Source: DATAGF01 sp963834875 (GTDB lineage Bacteria > Actinomycetota > Thermoleophilia > Miltoncostaeales > Miltoncostaeaceae). From it: a stretch of DNA of 64,000 nt. The notes under the pieces are model-generated. The model was not told the origin of the DNA, did no database searches, and was given only the letters and a program-made list of their open reading frames with translations. Location of the stretch: contig CAWIDG010000024.1 in the NCBI GenBank assembly GCA_963834875.1, positions 1 to 64,000 of the forward strand, written 5' to 3'. This document shows, piece after piece, positions 46,791-54,704 of the stretch (position 1 is its first letter; every line of letters begins with the position of its first letter). A program made the position numbers and the translations under genes.

Positions 46791-48374
46791 GTGCCCTGGG
46801 TCTCCGCCATCGTCCTGCTGCCCCTGCTGGGCGCGCTGTCCATGCTCGCCGTGCCCCCGGCGCCGGCCGGGTCGCTGCAGGCGCGGATCCACGCGCTGGT
46901 CAGCGCCGGCGGGACGCTGGTGCTCACCGCGATCCTCATCGGGCTCTTCGACCGGGACGCGAGCGGCCTGCAGTTCGTCGACCGCGCCGGGTGGGCCGAG
47001 GAGGTGGGGCTGTCGTGGGACGTCGGCGTCAACGGCCTGTCGCTGTGGCTGCTCGCCCTGTGTGCGGTCGTCTTCCTGCTCGTCGTCGTCGCGGTCTGCT
47101 GGCGCACGCCCGAGCGCCCGCGCGCGTTCCTCGCGATGGTGCTGCTGGCCGAGACGGGGCTGCTGGGGCTCTTCGCGGCCGGCCAGCTCGTCCTCTTCTA
47201 CGTCTTCTGGGAGGCGATGCTCATCCCGTTCTACTTCCTGATCGGGATGTGGGGCGGCGAGGGGCGCGGCCGGGCGACGACGCGCTTCGTGATCTACACG
47301 ATGGTCGGCAGCCTGCTGATGCTGGTGGCCATCCTGGCGACGGCGTTCGTCGCGCGGGACATCACCGGCCAGTTCACCTTCGTCATCCAGGACCTCGTCG
47401 GCGTCGCGTTCTCCGAGACCGAGAGCGCCTGGCTGTTCGCCGGCTTCGCCCTGGCCTTCGCGATCAAGCTGCCGCTCTGGCCCTTCCACGGATGGCTGCC
47501 CGGCGCCTACCGCGCCGCGCCCGTGCTCGTCACCGTGCTGCTGGCCGCCGTGATGAGCAAGGCGGGCGTGTACGGCTTCCTGCGCGTCGGCCTGCCCGTG
47601 TTCCCCGACGGCGCAGACGCCTTCGCCATCCCGATCGGCGTGCTGGCCGTGATCGGGATCGTCTACGGCTCGCTGGTCGCGTGGCGCGCGCCCACCATGC
47701 GCCTGCTCGTGGCCTACTCGAGCCTCGCCCACCTGGGGTTCATCGCCATGGGCATCGTGGCCTTCGACCTGCAGGCCTCGCAGGGGGCGGTGCTGCAGAT
47801 GGTCAACCACGGCATCGTGGTGGCCGCGGCCTTCGCGATCGTCGGCATCATCAACCGCGCCGCGCCCGATGACCGCCTCGACGACATCGGCGGCATCGCG
47901 GCGGGCGCGCCGCGCCTGGCCGGCGTCTTCCTGATCGTCGCGATGGCGTCGCTGGCCATCCCCGGGTCGAACTCCTTCGTCGGGGAGTTCTTCATCCTCA
48001 CCGGCGTCTTCCGCCAGCACCTCTGGCTGGCGGTGCTCGCGTGCATCGGCATCGTCTACGCCGCGGTCTACATGCTGCGGCTGTACCAGACCTCGATGAA
48101 CGGGCCGCCCCGCGGCGGCCGCCCGCAGGACGCGGAGCTGCGCGCCGCCGACCTGGTGGTGCTGCTGCCGCTGGTCGCGATCATGTTCCTGATCGCCCTG
48201 TGGCCGAAGAGCCTGGTCGGCGCGACCACCGCGACGCTCGAGCGCACGATCGCGCCGGCCCAGGTCGCCGCCGGCCGCCCCGCCGACGAGATCCGCGCGG
48301 TCGTGGTGCCCAACCCGCCGCCCGCCGTCCAGCCGCTGCCCGGCGACGAGGAGACCGGGGAGGCGGCGCCGTGA
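46791..48374 (+). CDS. nuoM: NADH-quinone oxidoreductase subunit M
   Basis: Intact, 527 residues, about 14 helices. Antiporter-like subunit: GVNGLSLWLLALCAVVFLLV, VFWEAMLIPFYFLIGMWGGE with the conserved Glu of the proton path, FAIKLPLWPFHGWLPGAYRA with the Lys, and VAYSSLAHLGFIAMGIVAFD. The hydrophilic C-terminal tail is Pro-rich (VVVPNPPPAVQPLPGDEETG). GTG start, 6 nt after nuoL. The stop overlaps the nuoN GTG. Confidence 0.96.
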   Translation: MPWVSAIVLLPLLGALSMLAVPPAPAGSLQARIHALVSAGGTLVLTAILIGLFDRDASGLQFVDRAGWAEEVGLSWDVGVNGLSLWLLALCAVVFLLVVVAVCWRTPERPRAFLAMVLLAETGLLGLFAAGQLVLFYVFWEAMLIPFYFLIGMWGGEGRGRATTRFVIYTMVGSLLMLVAILATAFVARDITGQFTFVIQDLVGVAFSETESAWLFAGFALAFAIKLPLWPFHGWLPGAYRAAPVLVTVLLAAVMSKAGVYGFLRVGLPVFPDGADAFAIPIGVLAVIGIVYGSLVAWRAPTMRLLVAYSSLAHLGFIAMGIVAFDLQASQGAVLQMVNHGIVVAAAFAIVGIINRAAPDDRLDDIGGIAAGAPRLAGVFLIVAMASLAIPGSNSFVGEFFILTGVFRQHLWLAVLACIGIVYAAVYMLRLYQTSMNGPPRGGRPQDAELRAADLVVLLPLVAIMFLIALWPKSLVGATTATLERTIAPAQVAAGRPADEIRAVVVPNPPPAVQPLPGDEETGEAAP

Positions 48375-49819
48375 GCCAGAACGTCGTCGCGGCGACCCCC
48401 ATCATCATCGTGGGCGCCACCGCGACGCTCGCCCTCGGCGCGGGCCTGCTGCCCGGGGCCACCCGCCGCCGCCACGGCCCGGCATTCGTCGGGATCGCCG
48501 GGATCGTCGCGGCGTTCGTCATGACCGCGGTCCTCTGGGGCGACCGCCAGGAGGCGTTCAACGGCGGTCTGCGCGCCGATCGCTTCAGCCTCATGCTGGG
48601 CGGGATCTTCCTGGCCGCGGCGCTGCTGACGATCATGCTCGCCTGGCGCGAGCCGGCCGCGGTCAACAGGCGGGGCGAGTTCGTCTCCCTGATCCTGGTC
48701 TCGACGACCGGGATGATGCTGGTCGCCGCGGCCGGCGACCTCATCTCGATCTTCCTCGGCATCGAGATCCTCTCGGTCGCCCTCTACGTGCTCTGCGCGC
48801 TCGAGGTGTGGCGCGAGCGGTCCCTCGAGAGCGGCCTCAAGTACCTGATCATCGGCGCGGTCGGCGCCTCGATCCTCCTGTACGGCCTCGCCCTGCTGTT
48901 CGGCGCGGTCGGGTCAACCAACCTCGGCGAGATCGGCGGGGCGCTGGCCGGCGGCACCATGGGCGACGAGCCGCTGGTGGTGGCCGCGATGGCGCTGATC
49001 GCCGCGGGACTCGCCTTCAAGGCGTCGGCGGCGCCGTTCCACATGTGGACGCCCGACGTCTACGAGGGCGCGCCGACCACCGTGACCGCGTTCATGGCGA
49101 CCGCGACCAAGGCGGCGGCGTTCGCCGCGTTCCTGAGGATCTTCGCCGGCGCGCTGCCCGACCTGCAGCCCGACTGGCAGGCGGCGATCGCGGCCCTGGC
49201 CGTGGCGAGCATCGTCGTCGGCAACGTCGCCGCGCTGGTGCAGACCAACATGAAGCGCCTGCTGGCCTACTCGAGCGTCGCGCAGGCCGGCTACCTCCTG
49301 ATCGGGGTCGCCGTCGGCTCGATCCAGGGCGCCGAGGCCGTGATCTACTACCTGGTGGCCTACACGGCGATGACGATGGCGGCCTTCGCCGTGGTGATCA
49401 TCCGCGAGCGCGAGGTCGAGGACGGCGACCAGCTCGCCGCGCTCACCGGCTATGGCCGGGCTCGGCCCGTCATCGGCGTCGTCATGACGCTCGCGATGCT
49501 CTCGCTGGCCGGCTTCCCGCCGCTGGCCGGGTTCGTCGGGAAGTTCCTGCTCTTCGGCGCGGCGGTCGAGGCCGACCTGGACTGGCTCGCGGTCGTCGGC
49601 GCCGTCGGGAGCATGGTGAGCCTGGGGTACTACCTGCGGGTCGTCACCGTCGTGTGGCTGCCGCCGGCCCCCGGCGCGCCGCGCAAGATCCTGCGCATCC
49701 CCGGCCCCGTCGCCCTGGCGACCGTCACCTCCGGCGTCGCGGTGCTCGCGCTCGCCCTGATGGCCTCCCCCGTCATCGACGCCTGTCGTGGAGCGGCCGA
49801 GGCGCTGCTGGCGCCGTAG
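48371..49819 (+). CDS. nuoN: NADH-quinone oxidoreductase subunit N
   Basis: Intact, 482 residues; last gene of the nuo operon. SIFLGIEILSVALYVLCALE has the conserved Glu, LKYLIIGAVGASILLYGLAL the next helix, and AGLAFKASAAPFHMWTPDVY the Lys and the conserved HMWTPDVYEGAP-type loop. Then MKRLLAYSSVAQAGYLLIGV. GTG start overlapping nuoM by four bases. Beyond its stop a convergent gene begins, and a GC-rich hairpin (49819-49840) may serve both as terminator. Confidence 0.95.
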   Translation: MSQNVVAATPIIIVGATATLALGAGLLPGATRRRHGPAFVGIAGIVAAFVMTAVLWGDRQEAFNGGLRADRFSLMLGGIFLAAALLTIMLAWREPAAVNRRGEFVSLILVSTTGMMLVAAAGDLISIFLGIEILSVALYVLCALEVWRERSLESGLKYLIIGAVGASILLYGLALLFGAVGSTNLGEIGGALAGGTMGDEPLVVAAMALIAAGLAFKASAAPFHMWTPDVYEGAPTTVTAFMATATKAAAFAAFLRIFAGALPDLQPDWQAAIAALAVASIVVGNVAALVQTNMKRLLAYSSVAQAGYLLIGVAVGSIQGAEAVIYYLVAYTAMTMAAFAVVIIREREVEDGDQLAALTGYGRARPVIGVVMTLAMLSLAGFPPLAGFVGKFLLFGAAVEADLDWLAVVGAVGSMVSLGYYLRVVTVVWLPPAPGAPRKILRIPGPVALATVTSGVAVLALALMASPVIDACRGAAEALLAP

Positions 49820-50761
49820 CCCCGCCGCGAGCCGGGGGGCCGGACGACCACGAGGGCCGCGACGGCCGCCGACAGCAGCAGGAGCAGCAGCGAGGTGATC
49901 ACGCCCATCGTCGGCGTCGAAGGCAGCCAACCCGGAATCCCGTCGCCGTCGCTCGCACCCAGCGGCACCACGACGTCGCCGCCGACCCGGACCGCCGCGC
50001 CGGCCGGCCGGCGCTGGGACGCGCCCGGTGTCCGCGGGCGGGAGCCGGCGCGGGCTGGCCGTGCCCCCGGCTCGGCGGCGGCGCCCGGCCGCCGCGCGGT
50101 GGCCGGGCTCCTGGGGCCGGCAGCTCGGCTCGAGACGGCGGGCGTCGGCTCGGCCGACGACGCGCCCCGCGCCGGCCCGGCGTCGGCGGCCTGGCGATCG
50201 CCGGCGCGCCCGGATGACTGGAAGTCGGAGCCGGACGAGGGCGGCCCGGCCCTCGGACCGCGGGTCGGCGGCGCCGGGCCCGCCTGCCACCCCGTCGACG
50301 ACGGGGCCGAGGGCGCCGGCGGCGGGCGCCGCCGCGTCGGTCACGGGCCGGACGACGGGCGCGACGGCCTGGGCCACGGGCCGGACGACGGGGGCGACGG
50401 CCTGCCTCACCGGCTGGAGCACCGGCTGGACCGCGTCGGCCACGGGCTGGACCACGGGGCGCGCTACCTCGGCCACGGGCTGGACCGCGCGCGCCACGGG
50501 CTGGACCACGGGCCGCGCCGCCTCGGCCACGGGCTGGACCGCACCGGCCACGGGCTGGACCACCGGCCGCGCCGCCTCGGCCACGGGCCGGACCGCGCCG
50601 GCGGCGGGCGTGACGGCTCCGGAGGCGGCGCCCACCGCGCCGTTGAGATCCAGGGCGGCCGCCGCGGGCGCGGCCGCCAGCGCCGCCATGAGCGCACCGG
50701 TCACCGCGAGCCCGGTCAGAGCCCGCCGCCGGGGCGCAGGCACCGGAGGAGACACGTTCAT
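49773..50761 (-). CDS. Secreted Pro-Val repeat protein with C-terminal membrane anchor (frameshifted)
   Basis: A signal peptide (ALTGLAVTGALMAALAAAPA) leads into an extended region of imperfect repeats built on ARPVVQPVA and AVQPVAE (residues about 56-140). After a frame change near 50270 comes a low-complexity Ala/Pro/Arg/Ser linker, and then PGWLPSTPTMGVITS followed by LLLLLLSAAVAALVVV and RRG. This is the layout of a wall-spanning surface stalk with a C-terminal anchor. LPSTP resembles, but does not match, the LPxTG sortase signal. The stop is uncertain; 49773 assumes one more small error near 49835. Function unknown. Confidence 0.6.
50342..50596 (-). repeat. Tandem repeats coding for PVVQPVA/AVQPVAE units
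   Basis: About 85 codons of imperfect 10-11-residue units inside the secreted protein. The DNA repeats (CACGGGCTGGACC-type on the plus strand) are near-identical in several copies, so copy number may vary between strains and in assemblies. Confidence 0.8.
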
Positions 50762-50828
50762 CTCCTACCCGAACCCGCCCATCCGAACCCTCACGGGCCC
50801 GCGTCCTGCCGCGGGCCCGCTGCCTGCC

Positions 50829-51005
50829 TCAGGGGCTCAGCTCTCCGGGCGGGGCCGGCGGGGCCTCGGGCCTGCTGTCGTCGGGCGGAGCGGGCTGGTC
50901 GGGGCTCAGCTCGCCGGGCGGGGCCGGCGGGGCCTCGGGCCTGCTCTCGTCGGGCGGAGCGGGCTGGTCGGGGCTCAGCTCGCCGGGCGGGGCCGGCGGC
51001 GCCTC
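50829..51005 (-). repeat. 69-bp tandem repeats in the Pro-rich secreted protein
   Basis: Units of 69 bp encode the PEAPPAPPGELSPDQPAPPD repeat. Two units are nearly identical at DNA level (only S-codon or E/D changes), which implies recent expansion. Confidence 0.8.
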
Positions 51006-51143
51006 GGGCCGGTCAACCTGGAGGGTGGAGGCGGCGTCGAGCGGCACGGCTGCCGGCTCGGGCCCCTCGGCCCCGAGCGCGGCCGCGGGCACCGCGGCCA
51101 GGCAGAGGCCGGCGAGCGCGGCGACGAGGGTGTGGCGTCTCAT
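50829..51143 (-). CDS. Small secreted Pro-rich repeat protein
   Basis: Intact, 104 residues. A signal peptide (RRHTLVAALAGLCLAAVPAA) is followed by a short spacer and nearly three copies of a unit of about 23 residues that contains RPEAPPAPPGELSPDQPAPP and then DES or DDS. The protein ends in the middle of a unit. The composition is Pro, Ala and acidic, with no cysteine and no membrane anchor. It lies 67 nt upstream of the Pro-Val repeat protein on the same strand, so the two may be co-expressed cell-wall proteins. No family recognised. Confidence 0.75.
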   Translation of the reverse strand: MRRHTLVAALAGLCLAAVPAAALGAEGPEPAAVPLDAASTLQVDRPEAPPAPPGELSPDQPAPPDESRPEAPPAPPGELSPDQPAPPDDSRPEAPPAPPGELSP

Positions 51144-51244
51144 CGTGGGTCTCCTCGGTCTGCGGATCGGCGCGTGCGGCGCCGTGCGCCGAGGACCTAT
51201 CGGCGCCTCCGGCCCAGGACTTGAGCCGGGCCTCGCGCGAAGCG

Positions 51245-51619
51245 TCAGGCGTCCCGGGCGCGCTCCCGGAGCACGAGCTGCACGGCGGTCGCCACGAGGA
51301 GCAGCGCGAAGCCGATCCGCAGCGCCCGCTCCGGCGCCGCGTCGGCGATGAGCGCGCCGGCGATCGCGGTGCCCACCGACACCAGCCCGATGACGACCGC
51401 GTCGCGCCAGCGCACCGCGCCGGCGCGGGTCTGGCGCCACGACCCGAGCACCGCCACGGGGATGATCGCGAGGAGGGAGGTGGCCTCGGCCTCGAGCTGG
51501 GTCAGCCCGAGGATCAGCGTGAGGGTCGGCACGAAGATGATGCCGCCGCCGACGCCGAAGAGCCCGGCCACCGCCCCCGCGGCGACGCCGAGCAGGATGA
51601 CCGCGATCGCCTCCAGCAT
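51245..51619 (-). CDS. TauE/SafE-family half transporter, second half
   Basis: Intact, 124 residues with four predicted helices. It begins LEAIAVILLGVAAGAVAGLF then GVGGGIIFVPTLTLILG, the family loop, followed by ATSLLAIIPVAVLGSWRQTR. Full TauE/SafE transporters have about 250 residues with this unit twice. Here each half is a separate gene: the ATG at 51619 overlaps the stop of the first half (ATGA). They presumably form a heterodimer exporting or importing a sulfonate-like or other organic anion. The substrate is not determined. Confidence 0.8.
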   Translation of the reverse strand: MLEAIAVILLGVAAGAVAGLFGVGGGIIFVPTLTLILGLTQLEAEATSLLAIIPVAVLGSWRQTRAGAVRWRDAVVIGLVSVGTAIAGALIADAAPERALRIGFALLLVATAVQLVLRERARDA

Positions 51620-51990
51620 CAGCCCACCGCCAGCCGGACGGCCACGGCCACGAGCAGGACGGCGAAGGCGTAGGTGAGCGCACGGCTCGACACGCGCGCC
51701 TTGATCGCCAGCCCCAGGTTGACGCCGACCATCGCGGGGATGCCGATGAGCAGCGCGGTCTCCCACTCGACGTTGCCGAGCGCGCCGTGCGTCGCCGCGC
51801 CGACCGTCGCCGTGAAGATGATGGCCGCGAGCGAGGTCGCCGTCGCGATCTTGGCGTCGTACGCGAGCAGCGCGATCAGCAGCGGCACCATGATGACGCC
51901 GCCGCCGACGCCGAAGAGCGCCGAGAAGAGGCCCGCGGCGAGCCCGATCGCCGCGAGCCGCACGACGCGCGCCGAGGGGGCGAGGGGCAC
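51619..51990 (-). CDS. TauE/SafE-family half transporter, first half
   Basis: About 123 residues from the GTG at 51990. It carries RLAAIGLAAGLFSALFGVGG then GVIMVPLLIALLAYD, and ATATSLAAIIFTATVGAATH, which mirror the partner downstream. A longer frame begins upstream (52119) but that part has no membrane character and overlaps the divergent otsB gene. Four helices are predicted. Coupling of the two halves by an ATGA overlap supports an obligate complex. Confidence 0.78.
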   Translation of the reverse strand: MPLAPSARVVRLAAIGLAAGLFSALFGVGGGVIMVPLLIALLAYDAKIATATSLAAIIFTATVGAATHGALGNVEWETALLIGIPAMVGVNLGLAIKARVSSRALTYAFAVLLVAVAVRLAVG

Positions 51991-52013
51991 GCCCGCGTCC
52001 TGGGCGCCGCTGC

Positions 52014-52019
52014 TAGGGT
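52014..52019 (+). promoter_or_regulatory. -10 box (TAGGGT) of the trehalose-phosphatase gene
   Basis: TAGGGT begins 14 nt before GTG 52028 in the 37-bp gap to the divergent transporter gene, which predicts a leaderless mRNA. The CTAG core also gives TAGCAG on the other strand, 25 nt before GTG 51990. Confidence 0.4.
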
Positions 52020-52027
52020 CGAGCGCC

Positions 52028-52835
52028 GTGACCGCTCCCGACCGGCGGCTCGCCGACCTCCTCGCGCCGCTGCGCGAGCGCCCGGGCGAGGCGGTCGTGC
52101 TCTGCGACGTCAACGGCACGCTCGCCCCGATCGTCGCCCGGCCGGAGGACGCGCGCCTGCTCGACGGCGCCCCCGCGGTGCTGGAGGCTCTGCGCGCCCG
52201 CGTGCGGATGCTCGGCTTCGTCAGCGGCCGCGGCCTCGCGGACGTCGAGCGCCTCGTGGGGCTCGACGGCTGCGCCTACGCGGGCAACCACGGCATGGAG
52301 CTGCACCTGCCCGGGGCGCGGCCGCGGCTGGCCGACGGCGTCGCCGCCCACGTCCCCACGATCGCGGCGTTCGCCGCCACGTGGCCGCCCGAGCGCCTCG
52401 CGGTCGCGGGCCTGCGGCTGGAGGAGAAGGGCGCCACCCTGAGCGTGCACGCCCGGGGCGCGCCCGACCCGGCGGCCGCCGAGCTCCTGCTCCTCGAGGT
52501 CGCCCGCCAGGCCGCCGAGCACGGCCTGGTGACGACCAGCGGGCGCGAGGTGCTCGAGGTGCGGCCGCCCGTCCGGGTCAACAAGGGCACCGCCGTGACG
52601 GAGCTCCTGGCCGGCGCCCCCGGCGCCCGGACGGCGCTCTACGCCGGCGACGACCGCACCGACGCCGACGCGTGGCGCGCGCTGCGCGACGCTGCGCGAC
52701 GCGGGGACGCTCCGGCACGCCGTCGCCCTCGCGGTCGCCAGCGCCGAGGTCCCGCCCGAGGTGCGGGCCGCCGCCGACGCGCAGGTCGACGGGCCGGAAG
52801 GGGCCCTGGACGCGCTCCGGCTGCTCGCTCACTGA
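52028..52835 (+). CDS. otsB: Trehalose-phosphatase-like HAD protein (one frameshift)
   Basis: HAD phosphatase of the OtsB family, about 268 residues. Motif I reads VVLCDVNGTLAPIVARPEDA: the nucleophile Asp is present but the second Asp of DxD, the general acid/base, is Asn. Then FVSGRGLADVERLVGLDG, CAYAGNHGMELHLPG (cap and substrate loop), VRVNKGTAVTELL (motif III Lys) and LYAGDDRTDADAWRALRD (motif IV). An inserted G near 52690 breaks the frame; the C-terminus is GPEGALDALRLLAH. It would release trehalose from trehalose 6-phosphate. No otsA is in the window. Confidence 0.82.
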
Positions 52836-54595
52836 CCCGCGCCGACCGCGGCGATGCGCGCCCGCCGCGCGTCGGCCAGCTCGGCCCAGGGACGCGCGTT
52901 GCCGACGTCCTCGGGGCGCGCGCCGGCCCGGCGCGCGACGAGCAGCCCGTACCGGACGAAGTCGAAGGCGCTCTCGGAGTGGGCGTCCGACCCGATGGTG
53001 ATCCGCGCGCCCCCGGCCAGGGCCAGGCGCGCCATGTCGGCGTCGAGGTCGAGGCGCCGCGGCTGGGCGTTCACCTCCAGGTAGGTCCCCGACTCGGCCG
53101 CGGCCTCCACGATTCGCGCGAGCTCGACCGGCGCGTGCCCGCGTCGCCCGAGCATCCGGCCCGTGGGGTGGCCGATGACGTCCACGAACGGGCTCGCGAC
53201 GGCCCCGAGCACGCGGTCGGTGTACCGCGCCGCGTCCTGCCCGAAGCCCGAGTGCACGCTCGCCGTCACCCAGTCGAAGCCGGCGAGCAGCTCGTCCTCG
53301 AAGTCGAGGCGGCCGTCGGCGAGGATGTCCATCTCGGTGCCCTTGAGGACGACGATGTCGTCCACCCGCGCGCTCACGGCGTCGATCTCCTCCCATTGGC
53401 GGCGCACCCGCTCGGCGTCGAGCCCGCCCGCCATCGCCAGGCTCTGCGAGTGGTCGCTGATCGCGAGGTACGCGTAGCCGCGGGCGCGGGCCGCCTCGAC
53501 CATCTGGGCGACCGTGCGGGTGCCGTCGCTCCAGCGGGTGTGGCAGTGCAGGTCCCCCAGGAGGTCGGCGCGCTCCACCAGCGCCGGCAGCGGCCCCTCG
53601 CGGGCCGCCTCGATCTCGCCGCGGTCCTCGCGCAGCTCGGGGGGGATGGGGTGCAGGCCGAGGGCGGCGTAGACGCCCTCCTCGTCGGCGTGCGTCGCGC
53701 GCCGGCCGTCGGGGCCGAGGATGCCGTGCTGCGAGACGGACAGGCCCTGCCGCACCGCGAGCTCGCGCAGGCGGACGTTGTGGGCCGCCGACCCGGTCGC
53801 GTGCTGGAGGAGGTTCCCGAAGGCCTCAGGCGGGCCGACGGCCAGCTCGAGGCGCACGCCGGCGTGCGTCGCCACCGAGGCGCTCGCGTCGCCGCGCGAC
53901 AGCTCACGCTCGACGGCCGGGTGCGCGGCCAGCGCGTCCTGCAGGTCCGCGGGGCGCTCGCTCGCGGCGACCAGGTCGATGTCGTGCACGCTCTCGCGAC
54001 CGCGCCGCAGGCTGCCGGCGACCTCGACTCGCGCGCCGGGGACGGCGTCGCGGAGGTCGCGGGCGATCTCCTCGGCCACGGGCAGCGCCTGGCCGATGGG
54101 GACGCGCTCATCGGCGGTGGCCTCCTCGGCCGCGAGGCGGGCGAGCTCGGCCGCGAGGCGGGCCTCGGTGGTCGTGCCGAAGCCGGGCACGTCGCGTATC
54201 CGGCCCTCGGCGAGCGCGGCCGCCACGTCGTCGACGCTCGCCACCCCGAGCTCCTTCCACAGCGCCGTGGCACGCTTGGGGCCGATGCCGTCGAGCCGGG
54301 CGACCTCGGCGAGACCGGCCGGCACCCGGTCGCGCAGCTTCGCGAGGGCGGCGATGTCGCCGGTCTCGACCAGCTCGACGATCTTGGCCTGGAGGGTGGC
54401 GCCGATGTCGGGGAGGTCCACCGCGCGCCCGCTGATCGCCATCTCCGCGACCGACGTGGTCGCCGAGCGGATCCGCGCCGCGGCCCGGCGGTAGGCGAGG
54501 ACGCGGTGGCGCACCGCGCCATCCAGCTCGAGCAGGTCGCCGATCAGGCGCAGGCTGTCCGCGATCTCGCGATTGGTGGGGAGGGCCTCGGCCAT
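52829..54595 (-). CDS. polX: DNA polymerase/3'-5' exonuclease PolX
   Basis: Intact, 588 residues. An N-terminal family X polymerase has the helix-hairpin-helix elements (LDGIGPKRATALWKELGV, IRDVPGFGTTTEARLAAEL) and the catalytic pair in AGSLRRGRESVHDIDLVAAS. A C-terminal PHP exonuclease follows: LLGDLHCHTRWSDGTRTVAQ, AISDHSQSL, HPTGRML and ITIGSDAHS supply metal ligands. It fills gaps in base-excision repair. It is divergently transcribed from the L,D-transpeptidase gene and ends convergent with otsB. Confidence 0.93.
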   Translation of the reverse strand: MAEALPTNREIADSLRLIGDLLELDGAVRHRVLAYRRAAARIRSATTSVAEMAISGRAVDLPDIGATLQAKIVELVETGDIAALAKLRDRVPAGLAEVARLDGIGPKRATALWKELGVASVDDVAAALAEGRIRDVPGFGTTTEARLAAELARLAAEEATADERVPIGQALPVAEEIARDLRDAVPGARVEVAGSLRRGRESVHDIDLVAASERPADLQDALAAHPAVERELSRGDASASVATHAGVRLELAVGPPEAFGNLLQHATGSAAHNVRLRELAVRQGLSVSQHGILGPDGRRATHADEEGVYAALGLHPIPPELREDRGEIEAAREGPLPALVERADLLGDLHCHTRWSDGTRTVAQMVEAARARGYAYLAISDHSQSLAMAGGLDAERVRRQWEEIDAVSARVDDIVVLKGTEMDILADGRLDFEDELLAGFDWVTASVHSGFGQDAARYTDRVLGAVASPFVDVIGHPTGRMLGRRGHAPVELARIVEAAAESGTYLEVNAQPRRLDLDADMARLALAGGARITIGSDAHSESAFDFVRYGLLVARRAGARPEDVGNARPWAELADARRARIAAVGAGQ

Positions 54596-54601
54596 CGGAG
54601 G

Positions 54602-54607
54602 AGTTTA
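54602..54607 (-). promoter_or_regulatory. -10 box (TAAACT) of polX
   Basis: On the minus strand TAAACT begins 12 nt before the polX ATG (54595). This predicts a leaderless mRNA, although CTCC between box and ATG is the complement of, not a match to, a ribosome site. Confidence 0.4.
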
Positions 54608-54669
54608 AGGCGCTGCCGGTGAACCTTGAGGGGGCGACCGCACGGGCCGGTCGCCTCCGGCACCGCTGG

Positions 54670-54675
54670 TATCGT
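54670..54675 (+). promoter_or_regulatory. -10 box (TATCGT) and ribosome site of the L,D-transpeptidase gene
   Basis: TATCGT is preceded by TGG (an extended -10 feel) and lies 35 nt before GTG 54705. GGGGAGG at 54691-54697 gives a Shine-Dalgarno at normal spacing, so this transcript has a leader, unlike several neighbours. Confidence 0.4.
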
Positions 54676-54704
54676 CTGCCCGCGTTCCGAGGGGAGGTCG
54701 GCAG

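Noticed and set aside
50342..51005. Regular repeats that could suggest a CRISPR array.
   Set aside because: The units are contiguous, without unique spacers, and encode in-frame peptide repeats in secreted proteins.
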